Assembly (NCBI GenBank): GCA_017528375.1
Contig: JAFXOY010000065.1
Coordinates: 1 to 64,000 of the forward strand
Reading direction: 5' to 3'
DNA length: 64,000 bases
From: Clostridia bacterium
GTDB lineage: Bacteria; Bacillota; Clostridia; TANB77; CAG-508
In this document: piece by piece, positions 17,836 to 25,815 of the stretch
How the letters are laid out: each line of letters starts with the position of its first letter
How positions within the stretch are numbered: the stretch's first letter is position 1
Translations under genes and position numbers: made by a program
Notes under the pieces: generated by a model
What the model saw: only the letters and a program-made list of their open reading frames with translations
Databases searched by the model: none
What the model was told of the DNA's origin: nothing

Positions 17836-19207
17836 TGATTTGATTGAGTATTTAAAAGAGAAAAAAATATTAATATTGGGCTTTGGAATGGAAGGATATT
17901 CTACATATAGGTTGATTAGAAGACATTTGTCAGATAAAGAGTTATTCATTTCAGATACTAATCCAGATGTTTATGAAAAATATGAAGAATTGTCTAAAGA
18001 CGTAAATGTCAAAATCGTTTCACAAGATGCATATTTAAAAAACTTAGAACAATATGATGTAATAATGAAAACTCCCGGTATATCTTTTAAAGATATAGAT
18101 ACATCAAAATTTAGAAGTAAAATAAAATCACAAATTGAATTGTTTTTAGAATTTGTAAATGTATTTACAATTGGTGTTACTGGAACAAAAGGAAAAAGTA
18201 CAACTAGTTCTTTAATTTATGACATTGTTAGTAAACAACGTGAAGATGTTCATTTATTAGGTAATATTGGAGTGCCTTTATTTGATGAAATTGACAAATT
18301 AACTGAAAAATCTATTGTGGTTTTAGAGTTATCATCACATCAATTAGAGTTTGTTGAAGTAGCCCCAAATATTGCGATATTATTAAACTTATTTGAAGAA
18401 CATTTAGATCATTATAAATCTTATGAACATTATATTAATGCTAAACTAAATATATGTAAATATCAAAATGAAAATGATTATTTCTTATATAGTATAGATA
18501 ATGAATGCTTGAAAGAGCATATAGAAAAATTAAGAGAATTAAAGCAAAATATTTATGAGATAAGTTTTGAAGGAAATAGTAAGATAAATGCAAAGGATAG
18601 ATTGATAATTAGAAAAGAGAATACTGCTATAACAGAAGAAGGAGAAGTTCTATATACTGATTCTGATTCAAGACAAATATTAGGTGACCATAATTTTAAT
18701 AACATTATGTTCGCTATGACAGTTGCTAAAATAATGAATTTAGATTTAAAAAAAGCAAATGAAGATATTTATAAATTTGCACCATTAGAGCATAGAATGG
18801 AATTTGTTGCTGAGATTGATGGAGTTAAATATTATAATGATTCAATTGCAACTATTCCGGCATCTACAATTAATGGAGTTGAAACATTGAAAAATGTTAA
18901 TACTTTAATTATTGGTGGAAAGGATAGGGGAATCGATTATAGGGAGTTTGCTGAGTTTTTAAGCAATACAAATATAGAACATTTAATCTGTTTACCAGAT
19001 ACTGGATGGAAAATTGCTGAAATGGTAGAAAATAGTAACATGGAAAAATATATTGTAAATAATATGGAAGAAGCGGTTGAATTTGCTAAGAAACTTACAG
19101 AGAGGGGAACTAGTTGTTTGTTGTCTCCTGCTGCTTCGAGTTATGGATTTTTTAAGAATTTTAAGGAAAGAGGAAATTTGTTTAAAAAGTTGGTTTTGGA
19201 GGGGTAG
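17828..19207 (+). CDS. murD: UDP-MurNAc-L-alanine-glutamate ligase, MurD/MurD2 type
   Basis: A Mur ligase of 459 residues. Order: N-terminal Rossmann-like UDP-binding domain (ILILGFGMEGYSTYR), central ATPase with GVTGTKGKSTTSSL and the LFEEHLDHYKS region, then a C-terminal domain with HRMEF, YYNDSIATIPAS and LIIGGKDRGIDY. It adds glutamate to UDP-MurNAc-L-Ala in the cytoplasm. Overlap with murL implies translational coupling and a shared pathway, and suggests that the L-Glu-specific MurD2 form is meant. Sequence alone cannot prove the enantiomer preference. Confidence 0.88.
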   Translation: MINDLIEYLKEKKILILGFGMEGYSTYRLIRRHLSDKELFISDTNPDVYEKYEELSKDVNVKIVSQDAYLKNLEQYDVIMKTPGISFKDIDTSKFRSKIKSQIELFLEFVNVFTIGVTGTKGKSTTSSLIYDIVSKQREDVHLLGNIGVPLFDEIDKLTEKSIVVLELSSHQLEFVEVAPNIAILLNLFEEHLDHYKSYEHYINAKLNICKYQNENDYFLYSIDNECLKEHIEKLRELKQNIYEISFEGNSKINAKDRLIIRKENTAITEEGEVLYTDSDSRQILGDHNFNNIMFAMTVAKIMNLDLKKANEDIYKFAPLEHRMEFVAEIDGVKYYNDSIATIPASTINGVETLKNVNTLIIGGKDRGIDYREFAEFLSNTNIEHLICLPDTGWKIAEMVENSNMEKYIVNNMEEAVEFAKKLTERGTSCLLSPAASSYGFFKNFKERGNLFKKLVLEG

Positions 19208-19210
19208 GAG

Positions 19211-19476
19211 GTAGCCGCCCAAGCCATAGAATTCAGTAATGATTGGTGGGATATATATTATTTTAAAAATGTTTCCCAACAGCGCACAGAGAGTAATAAT
19301 TTCTGAGTGTGAGGAGTCGATTACTTTTGTGGTGTGAGGAAATGTGAGAATTAATTGGGTGTAGATGTGGTCTGGAAAATTATAACTCTCTGTAGCTAGC
19401 CGGTCCCCACTTAAGCCACATTTTTAAAGTAATATATATCCCACCAATCATTACTGAATTCTATGGCTTGGGCTAC
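19211..19476. repeat. Giant intergenic hairpin, element 3 (permuted)
   Basis: This fills the 320-base gap between murD and the antiporter. Outer arms 19211-19272 and 19418-19476 pair over about 58 bp and begin four bases after murD. An inner stem pairs ACAGAGAGTAATAATTT with AAATTATAACTCTCTGT. The apex is G/T-rich and about 75 bases long. The internal loop carries CCCAACAGCGC on the left and TAGCCGGTCCCC on the right, which are like the element 1/2 words but in swapped order. No coding potential. Confidence 0.75.
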
Positions 19477-19527
19477 TCGGAAGATGGTAGTAGAATTTTG
19501 GAGTTGTTTTAGAAAGAGGGATTAGTA

Positions 19528-20490
19528 GTGGCAGTATGGATTATATTAATAGTTTTAGGATTTATTTTACTAATTAAAGGTGCAGATTTTTTAGTTGAGG
19601 GGGCAAGTAATATTGCTAAGAAATTTCATATTCCTGAAATAATAATTGGTTTAACGATTGTGTCTATTGGAACTTCGATGCCTGAGTTATTTGTTAGTAT
19701 TACTTCGGCTATTGAGGGGTATCCTGATATGGCAATTGGAAATATTGTTGGAAGTAATATTGCCAATTTATTGTTGATTTTGGGAATGTCATCAATTATT
19801 AGATCTATCAAATTTAAAAGAGAAACAAGATTAATTGAAATTCCTATGTGTTTAGGAATTTCATTATTATTCGTTTTACTATGTAATTTAGGTCATGATA
19901 TAACAAGGTTTGATGCGGGAATTTTAATTGTGCTGTTTGTCTTATTTATTTTGTATACAATTATAATGGCTAAAAAGGGCGAAGAGTTTGATAAAGAAGA
20001 TGATGATGAAAAGGTTGTAGATAAAACAAAGGCAAGTAAATCAACAATTAAAGATATAGTTTTCTTAATTTTAGGAGCAGTGTTATTAAAATTTGGTGGA
20101 GATTTAACAGTTAATAATGCGGTTGAGGTTGCTAAGCATTTTGGATTAAGCGAAAAGTTGATAAGTGTTACAATTTTAGCAATTGGGACAAGCTTGCCAG
20201 AGCTAGTTACAAGCGTTTCAGCAGCATTTAAAGGAAAGAGCGATATTGCTATTGGAAATATTTTAGGTTCTAATATATTTAATATGTTGTTAATAATTGG
20301 TGTTTCTGCAATGATTAAGCCGATTGTTTATAATGTAAGTTATAATTTAGATATGATATTCCTGATTGGTGGTACTTTGGTACTATCATTGTTTCCAATT
20401 ATTCCACCTAAAAATAAGATGAGTAGGGGAAATGGTTTGGTGTATGTTATTATTTATATTGGATATTTAATTAGTATATTTGTGAAGTGA
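19528..20490 (+). CDS. Calcium/sodium (or proton) antiporter, CaCA family
   Basis: A 320-residue, roughly ten-span membrane protein with GTG start at 19528. The two inverted alpha repeats are clear: GLTIVSIGTSMPELFVS with GNIVGSNIANLL, and ILAIGTSLPELVTSVSA with GNILGSNIFNMLL. An acidic cytoplasmic loop (FDKEDDDEKVV) lies between them. This is the YrbG-type exchanger, which probably expels Ca2+ in exchange for Na+ or H+. It stands alone just downstream of hairpin element 3. Confidence 0.92.
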   Translation: MAVWIILIVLGFILLIKGADFLVEGASNIAKKFHIPEIIIGLTIVSIGTSMPELFVSITSAIEGYPDMAIGNIVGSNIANLLLILGMSSIIRSIKFKRETRLIEIPMCLGISLLFVLLCNLGHDITRFDAGILIVLFVLFILYTIIMAKKGEEFDKEDDDEKVVDKTKASKSTIKDIVFLILGAVLLKFGGDLTVNNAVEVAKHFGLSEKLISVTILAIGTSLPELVTSVSAAFKGKSDIAIGNILGSNIFNMLLIIGVSAMIKPIVYNVSYNLDMIFLIGGTLVLSLFPIIPPKNKMSRGNGLVYVIIYIGYLISIFVK

Positions 20491-20609
20491 TATTTTTTCA
20501 AAAATAGCTTATTGCAACTCAAAGTTGCAAAGAAAAATTAAGTTGCAAATTATAGTTGGTAGAAAAATATGTACCGCAACTTTAAAATTAATTATAGGAG
20601 GTGCATAAA

Positions 20610-21509
20610 ATGAGTTTATCAGAAAACTTACAAAATTTAAGAAAAATTAAAAATATGTCACAGGAGGAACTAGCCGAAAAATTAAATGTATCAAGACAGG
20701 CAGTTTCAAAGTGGGAAAGTGGTAACGGATATCCAGAAACAGAAAAAATAATTACTATATGTGATATTTTTGATTGTAGTATGGATGAGTTAGTTAAAGG
20801 AAAAATTTCAGAAGATATTAAATCAGAAAAGAATAACTACGATTTAATAATGACAAAAACATCAAAAGGAATTGCAATAGGAGTTACATTAATATTAATA
20901 GGAGTATCTATTATGCTTACTATTTTAGGGTTAGCTCCAAATGAACAAGCAGAGAATCAATATAGTTTAATAGGAGTAATTGCCATATTAATAGGAGTGG
21001 TTTTTGCGGTACCATTATTTATAATAAATGGTACAAAAGTGGATGATTTTAAGAAGAAAAATCCGGTAATTGCAAATGTGTATTCAGAAGATGAATTAGA
21101 CGAAGGAAAATCAAAATATACAAAATTTATAGCGTTGGGAATTTCTATAATATTAATAGGCGTTGTTGTTATGATGGCATTACTAGGATTTAAAGTATTT
21201 GAAAATGATACTATGCCGGTAGCTGTATTAATGTATTTTGTTACAATTGGAGCATCATTAATTGTTTATTCAGGAAAAATGCAAGATAAATTTGATATAG
21301 AAAAATATAACAAAGAAAATTCTGAGGAATATAAACAAAACGATGAAAAAGTTAGTAAAATATGCGGAATTATTATGATACTAGCAACTATTATTTACCT
21401 TGTTTGGGGATTTGCCTTAAAAATGTGGCATATAAATTGGATTGTATTCCCAGTAGGTGGAATGTTGTGTGGAATAACAGCAATAATTTTAGGAAAAGAT
21501 GGTAAATAA
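20610..21509 (+). CDS. XRE-family regulator fused to six membrane segments
   Basis: A 299-residue protein. The AGGAGGTG ribosome site selects the ATG at 20610 over an upstream GTG. Residues 5-60 form an HTH_3 domain (LRKIKNMSQEELAEKLNVSR, AVSKWESGNGYPE). The rest has about six membrane spans in three pairs separated by short charged loops. It is a membrane-tethered transcription regulator; the signal and target are unknown. The leader has a short inverted repeat of TTGCAA words near 20513-20550 that might be an operator. Confidence 0.85.
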   Translation: MSLSENLQNLRKIKNMSQEELAEKLNVSRQAVSKWESGNGYPETEKIITICDIFDCSMDELVKGKISEDIKSEKNNYDLIMTKTSKGIAIGVTLILIGVSIMLTILGLAPNEQAENQYSLIGVIAILIGVVFAVPLFIINGTKVDDFKKKNPVIANVYSEDELDEGKSKYTKFIALGISIILIGVVVMMALLGFKVFENDTMPVAVLMYFVTIGASLIVYSGKMQDKFDIEKYNKENSEEYKQNDEKVSKICGIIMILATIIYLVWGFALKMWHINWIVFPVGGMLCGITAIILGKDGK

Positions 21510-21653
21510 ATGTAATCTTACGAGCAAGATAAATTATAATTTGTAGTACTTAAAAATTAATACAAATAATGTTGAAATGTAAAGAAAATCATGATATAAT
21601 ACAAACGATAGTTCGCAAATAGTAATTAATGTAAAATAAAAAAATAATAAATG

Positions 21654-21699
21654 AAGCAAGAACTAAATTTCAAATAAGAAAGGAGGTTCTTGCTTTTTT
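21654..21699 (+). terminator. Terminator or attenuator containing a ribosome-site sequence
   Basis: AAGCAAGAAC (21654) pairs with GTTCTTGCTT (21686) followed by T6. The loop holds AAAGGAGG. It lies 37 bases before the small ORF ahead of hicA, so it could attenuate that operon. Upstream, TTGAAA and GATATAAT near 21572-21600 make a plausible promoter. Confidence 0.65.
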
Positions 21700-21735
21700 G
21701 CGTGCAATAAAAAACAAAATGATTGGAGGAATGTT

Positions 21736-21837
21736 ATGGAAGAAAATGAGCTAAAAAGTATTATTGATTTTAATAATATTATTGACAAACACGTACGATA
21801 CGTAGTAAAATATAATAAGTTGGAGGTAGAATTATGA
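21736..21837 (+). CDS. 33-residue ORF translationally coupled to hicA
   Basis: A short reading frame (MEENELKSIIDFNN start, VRYVVKYNKLEVEL end) with GGAGGA just upstream. Its TGA overlaps the hicA ATG in ATGA, a sign of translational coupling. I do not recognise it. It may be a leader peptide or a small third component of the toxin-antitoxin operon. Confidence 0.5.
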   Translation: MEENELKSIIDFNNIIDKHVRYVVKYNKLEVEL

Positions 21838-22017
21838 AGTTTCGAGAACTGGACAAAATTTTAACCTCCAAAGGATGGTATCATCATCATACAAATGGGT
21901 CACACTACATATATAAACATGAAGAAATAGAACGGAAGTGTAACAGTACCAAATCATAAAGGTGATATTCCAAAAGGTACTCTTAATAATATATTGAAAC
22001 AAGCGCATTTGAAATAA
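21834..22017 (+). CDS. hicA: HicA mRNA interferase toxin, needing +1 frameshift at CGG
   Basis: HicA is a small double-stranded-RNA-binding-fold endoribonuclease. The N-terminal half reads KILTSKGWYHHHTNGSHYIYKH, with the catalytic histidine in GSHYIY. Zero frame then reads EIE, CGG (21933-21935), and stops eight codons later. Skipping the C gives EIEGSVTVPNHKGDIPKGTL and the ordinary HicA ending KQAHLK at TAA 22015-22017, 60 residues in total. The restored segment is the conserved HicA C-terminal half. The gene sits between the coupled ORF and hicB, the classic order. It could be a mutated toxin, a recoded one, or mis-sequenced. Confidence 0.85.
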
Positions 22018-22045
22018 ATTAAATATACTTAAGGAGGTATAAAAA

Positions 22046-22495
22046 ATGAAAGTTATTTATCCAGTATTATTTTATGAAGAAAAAGAAGGGGGATATTCTG
22101 TTTTTGTCCCGGATTTAGAAAAAGCATTAAATTGCAGTGCATCAACATGCGGAAGCACATTAGAAGAGGCAATGGAAATGTCAGAAGATTTAATTGCGGG
22201 TTTAATAATAGATGAAATTGAAGCGGATAATAAAATTCCTAAAGCAAGTAAAATTGAAGATGTAAAATTTGAAGATTTAGAAGAAAGACTAGATATAGAA
22301 AACTGGGATTATGTTTCAAAATTTAAAACATATATAGCTGTTGATATAAATGCTTTCGCAGAAAAGTGGGGAAAGGAATTGGTTAAGAAAACAGTTAATA
22401 TTCCTAAATGGATAAATACTAAAGCTGAAAGCTTAAAAATAAACTTTTCTAAAACATTGGAGGAAGCTTTATTAGAGAAAATATATAAATCATAA
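22046..22495 (+). CDS. hicB: HicB antitoxin
   Basis: A 149-residue protein with AAGGAGG. The N-terminal HicB partial RNase-H fold is clear: YPVLFYEEKEGGYSVFVPDL, then STCGSTLEEAMEMSEDLIA. The C-terminal part probably contains a ribbon-helix-helix-type DNA-binding region near KTYIAVDINAFAEKWG. It neutralises HicA and probably represses the operon. It is intact, which favours continued selection against an active HicA. Confidence 0.9.
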   Translation: MKVIYPVLFYEEKEGGYSVFVPDLEKALNCSASTCGSTLEEAMEMSEDLIAGLIIDEIEADNKIPKASKIEDVKFEDLEERLDIENWDYVSKFKTYIAVDINAFAEKWGKELVKKTVNIPKWINTKAESLKINFSKTLEEALLEKIYKS

Positions 22496-22503
22496 AAAAT
22501 AAT

Positions 22504-22537
22504 AAACTAGAGGTTTCAAATTGAAACCTCTAGTTTT
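22504..22537. terminator. Bidirectional terminator between hicB and asnS
   Basis: AAACTAGAGGTTTCAA pairs with TTGAAACCTCTAGTTT. Confidence 0.88.
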
Positions 22538-22547
22538 AAGTTTTATA

Positions 22548-23936
22548 TTAAAAATCACAATTTCCAGGTGTTCTGGGGAAAGGAATTACATCACGAATAT
22601 TTTGCATACCAGTAATATACATTAATAATCTTTCAAATCCTAATCCAAATCCAGAGTGAACAGTAGAACCAAATCTACGTAATTGTAAATACCAATCTAA
22701 TTCTTCAGTATCCATTCCTAATTCTTTCATACGATTTACTAATTTATCGTAATCTTCTTCTCTTTGAGAACCACCCATAATTTCACCTGCACCAGGTACT
22801 TCTAAGTCAACTGCTGCAACTGTTTTTTCGTCTGGGTTAAGTTTCATATAAAATGCTTTAATATCTTTTGGCCAGTTTTTAACAAATACAGGACCATTGA
22901 AATATTCTGTAATATATTTTTCATGTTCTTTTGCTAAATCTTCACCATATTCTGGTTCAAATTCCCATTCTTTATCAGCTTTTTTTAGAATATCTATAGC
23001 TTCTTTATGGTCTAATCTTGTAAAAGAAGAATTTAGTACTTTTTGTAATTTTTCAATTAATCCGTTTTCAATAAATTTATCACAGAATTCTAATTCTTCT
23101 GGGCATTTTTCTAAAACAACTTTTACAACATATTTTAAGAAATCTTCTTCAATATTCATTAATTGCTCTAAATCACAGAAACAGATTTCTGGTTCTACCA
23201 TCCAGAATTCATTAGCATGTGTTTTTGTATTTGAATTTTCTGATCTTAAAGTAGGTCCAAATGTATATATTTTTCCAAATGCATGGGCAAATGTTTCTCC
23301 ATGTAATTGTCCAGAACCAGTAATAAAAGCTTTTTTACCAAAGATGTCTTGTGTAAAATCAGTATGTCCATCTTTTTGAGGTAAAGGATTATCTAAATCC
23401 AATGTTGTTAATTTAAACATTTCAGCTGAACCTTCACAATCTGCACATGTAATGATAGGGCTGTTTAAATATACATATCCATTGTTTTGAAAATATTCAT
23501 GTATAGCAAAAGCTGCAACACTTCTGATTCTAAATATTGCATTAAATGTATTTGTTCTAGGACGTAAGTGAGCAACAGTTCTTAAATATTCAAAAGTATG
23601 TCTTTTCTTTTGAAGTGGATAATCCTGTGAACTTAAGTTGTCAATTGTCACACTTGTTGCTTGTATTTCAAAAGGTTGTTTAGCGTCTGGAGTTAAGACT
23701 AATTTACCTGTTACAGCGATTGAAGACCCGATTGTTAATTTACAGATTTCTTCAAAGTTTGTTAAATTGTCATTAAAAACAACTTGTACATTATTGAAGA
23801 ATGAACCATCATTTATTTCAATAAATCCAAAAGTTTTTGAGTCACGAACAGTTCTAACCCAACCTTCAATTTTAATTTCTTGATTTTCAAAAGATTTTGT
23901 ATTTCTATATAAATCTTTGATAATTGTTGTTTCCAT
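22548..23936 (-). CDS. asnS: Asparaginyl-tRNA synthetase
   Basis: A class II synthetase of 462 residues from the ATG at 23936. The N-terminal OB anticodon domain shows VRTVRDSKTFGFIEINDGS. The catalytic core has motif 2 around FRSENSNTKTHANEFWMVEPE and motif 3 GFGLGFERLLMYITG. It charges tRNA-Asn. The start is uncertain: the only good ribosome site (AAAGGAGA) lies just before a TTG at 23969, and a hairpin GTTAGA/TCTAAC separates it from the ATGs at 23945, 23942 and 23936. No T-box is present upstream. Confidence 0.94.
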   Translation of the reverse strand: METTIIKDLYRNTKSFENQEIKIEGWVRTVRDSKTFGFIEINDGSFFNNVQVVFNDNLTNFEEICKLTIGSSIAVTGKLVLTPDAKQPFEIQATSVTIDNLSSQDYPLQKKRHTFEYLRTVAHLRPRTNTFNAIFRIRSVAAFAIHEYFQNNGYVYLNSPIITCADCEGSAEMFKLTTLDLDNPLPQKDGHTDFTQDIFGKKAFITGSGQLHGETFAHAFGKIYTFGPTLRSENSNTKTHANEFWMVEPEICFCDLEQLMNIEEDFLKYVVKVVLEKCPEELEFCDKFIENGLIEKLQKVLNSSFTRLDHKEAIDILKKADKEWEFEPEYGEDLAKEHEKYITEYFNGPVFVKNWPKDIKAFYMKLNPDEKTVAAVDLEVPGAGEIMGGSQREEDYDKLVNRMKELGMDTEELDWYLQLRRFGSTVHSGFGLGFERLLMYITGMQNIRDVIPFPRTPGNCDF

Positions 23937-24135
23937 AAGCATCATTTTGTTAGATAAAATTTCTAACAATCTCCTTTCTGAAAATATTCATATAATCTAG
24001 AAAATCTAGATTGTTAACTATTTTTAGATTATACAACCAAATAGTTAAAAAATCAATAATTAAGAGTAAAAATTGTTTACATTATTTTTTGAAATTGATA
24101 TAATCTTAAAGAAATGAGATGTATGGAGGAATTAT

Positions 24136-24888
24136 ATGAGCAAATTTGACAGTTTTAGCAAAATAGGAAAATATCATTTAAGTAACGAAATAGATAATCA
24201 AGATGCATTTTCAACTGGAAGTAATGACAGATTTGATGCTGTTGTTCTAGCTGATGGAGTATCTAGTTGTAAAAAAGGTGGAGAAGGTGCTGAAATAACA
24301 GTTGAAACAGTAAAAAAGATATTTCTCGATAATGGAGATATTATAATGAAATCTGATATTAAAGAAAGTACTTGGGCAATACTTTCTGTGTTATCAAAAG
24401 AATTAGAGAAAAGAGCTGCTGAAGATCACGAAGAAGTAAGAGAATATGCAAGTACTTTAGCAGCTGTATTAATAGATAGAAATACTAAAACTGCATTTGC
24501 AATGAATTTAGGAGACAGCATGATTCTAGGAATAAAAGGATTGGACATTAATATTGTAGGAATGCCTTGTGATTCAAAAAATGGAATTCCTTCAACAATT
24601 ACTAAATTATCTAATCATTTTACTAATGCAATAATGTTAAATTCAAAAGATGGTGCATTCAAATATGATACTTTTGTGCTATGCTCGGATGGTGCTTGGA
24701 GAGAGATGTTCCATAAAGGCATATTACGTAATAATGTAAAAGAAATGATGATAAAAAGAGATTTTAATGGATTAAGAAAATATCTTAAAGAGAAGAATAC
24801 ATTTGATGATTGTACATTTATAGCTTTGGACACCGAAAGGGAAAATGAATGGGATAAAGATTCCATTAGTAATGATTTAGAAAGATAG
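24136..24888 (+). CDS. PP2C-family serine/threonine phosphatase
   Basis: A 250-residue protein with the PP2C metal motifs in order: EIDNQDAF, VVLADGVSS, STLAAVLID, NLGDSMI, FVLCSDGAW and DDCTFIAL. The aspartates bind two Mn/Mg ions. The typical VADGMGG is replaced by LADGVSS, as in the PPM variants of stand-alone signalling phosphatases. No cognate kinase is near. GGAGG lies before the ATG. Confidence 0.85.
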   Translation: MSKFDSFSKIGKYHLSNEIDNQDAFSTGSNDRFDAVVLADGVSSCKKGGEGAEITVETVKKIFLDNGDIIMKSDIKESTWAILSVLSKELEKRAAEDHEEVREYASTLAAVLIDRNTKTAFAMNLGDSMILGIKGLDINIVGMPCDSKNGIPSTITKLSNHFTNAIMLNSKDGAFKYDTFVLCSDGAWREMFHKGILRNNVKEMMIKRDFNGLRKYLKEKNTFDDCTFIALDTERENEWDKDSISNDLER

Positions 24889-24903
24889 AAAGGAAGCGTT
24901 TTG

Positions 24904-25797
24904 ATGAAGACTGAAAGAAATATTTTAATAGCTTTTATTTTGAATTTGGGATTTTCAATATTTGAATTTTTTGGAGGATTTTTTACAAATTCTGTAGCAA
25001 TTTTAACAGATTCTATTCATGATATGGGAGATGCATTAAGCATAGGAATATCATATTTTTTAGAAAAGAAAAGTAAGAAGAAAGTAGATAATAAATACAC
25101 TTATGGATATATTAGATATTCAGTTTTAGGAGGATTAATTACAACAGTTATTTTGTTGGTAGGGTCAATTTTGGTTATCTATAATGCAGTAGGAAGAATA
25201 ATACATCCAGTAGAAGTAAATTATGAGGGAATGATTGTTTTTGCAATAATAGGAGGTGTTCTAAATTTTATAGCTGCATATGTAACAAGAGAAGGAGATT
25301 CAATTAACCAAAAGAGTGTCAATCTTCATATGTTAGAAGATGTGCTAGGATGGATTATAGTTTTAATTGGTGCAGTAATTATGAAGTTTACTGATATAAG
25401 AATAATTGATCCACTTATGAGTATAGGAGTGGCTATATTTATTTTAATTAATGCTATGAAAAATTTAAAACAAGTTTTGGATTTATTTTTGGAAAAGACA
25501 CCTAAGGATATTGATATAGATCATTTGAAAGAACATTTATTAGAAATAGATGAAGTTGACGATATTCATCATATACATGTTTGGAGTATTGATGGTTATA
25601 ATAATTATGCAACAATGCATATAGTTACTAAAACTGATGATATAAAATCTTTGAAAATAGCTATAAGAGAGGAATTAGAGGAGCATAATATTTGTCATGC
25701 AATTCTTGAGACTGAGGATGAAGTTTGTGAGGAAAAAGAGTGTCATCCACATCTTCATGAAAATGGGGGACATCATCATCACCATCATCATCATTAA
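24904..25797 (+). CDS. Cation diffusion facilitator (zinc/metal exporter)
   Basis: A 297-residue protein from the ATG at 24904 behind AAGGAAG. Six membrane spans carry the metal sites DSIHDMGDALS and LHMLEDVLGW. The cytoplasmic C-terminal domain (DDIHHIHVWSIDG) dimerises and binds metal. The tail is unusually histidine-rich, ending in eight consecutive His. It exports zinc or a similar divalent metal in exchange for protons. It is probably cotranscribed with the methyltransferase 18 bases downstream. Confidence 0.93.
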   Translation: MKTERNILIAFILNLGFSIFEFFGGFFTNSVAILTDSIHDMGDALSIGISYFLEKKSKKKVDNKYTYGYIRYSVLGGLITTVILLVGSILVIYNAVGRIIHPVEVNYEGMIVFAIIGGVLNFIAAYVTREGDSINQKSVNLHMLEDVLGWIIVLIGAVIMKFTDIRIIDPLMSIGVAIFILINAMKNLKQVLDLFLEKTPKDIDIDHLKEHLLEIDEVDDIHHIHVWSIDGYNNYATMHIVTKTDDIKSLKIAIREELEEHNICHAILETEDEVCEEKECHPHLHENGGHHHHHHHH

Positions 25798-25815
25798 AAT
25801 TTGGAAGGGAATAAT

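Noticed and set aside
5180..19476. Possible twister-type ribozyme cores in the giant hairpins, because of GCCGGTCCC in element 3
   Set aside because: The other conserved twister positions are absent and elements 1 and 2 do not fit.
23970..24130. T-box riboswitch upstream of asnS
   Set aside because: No T-box motif or specifier stem; only short AT-rich inverted repeats are visible.
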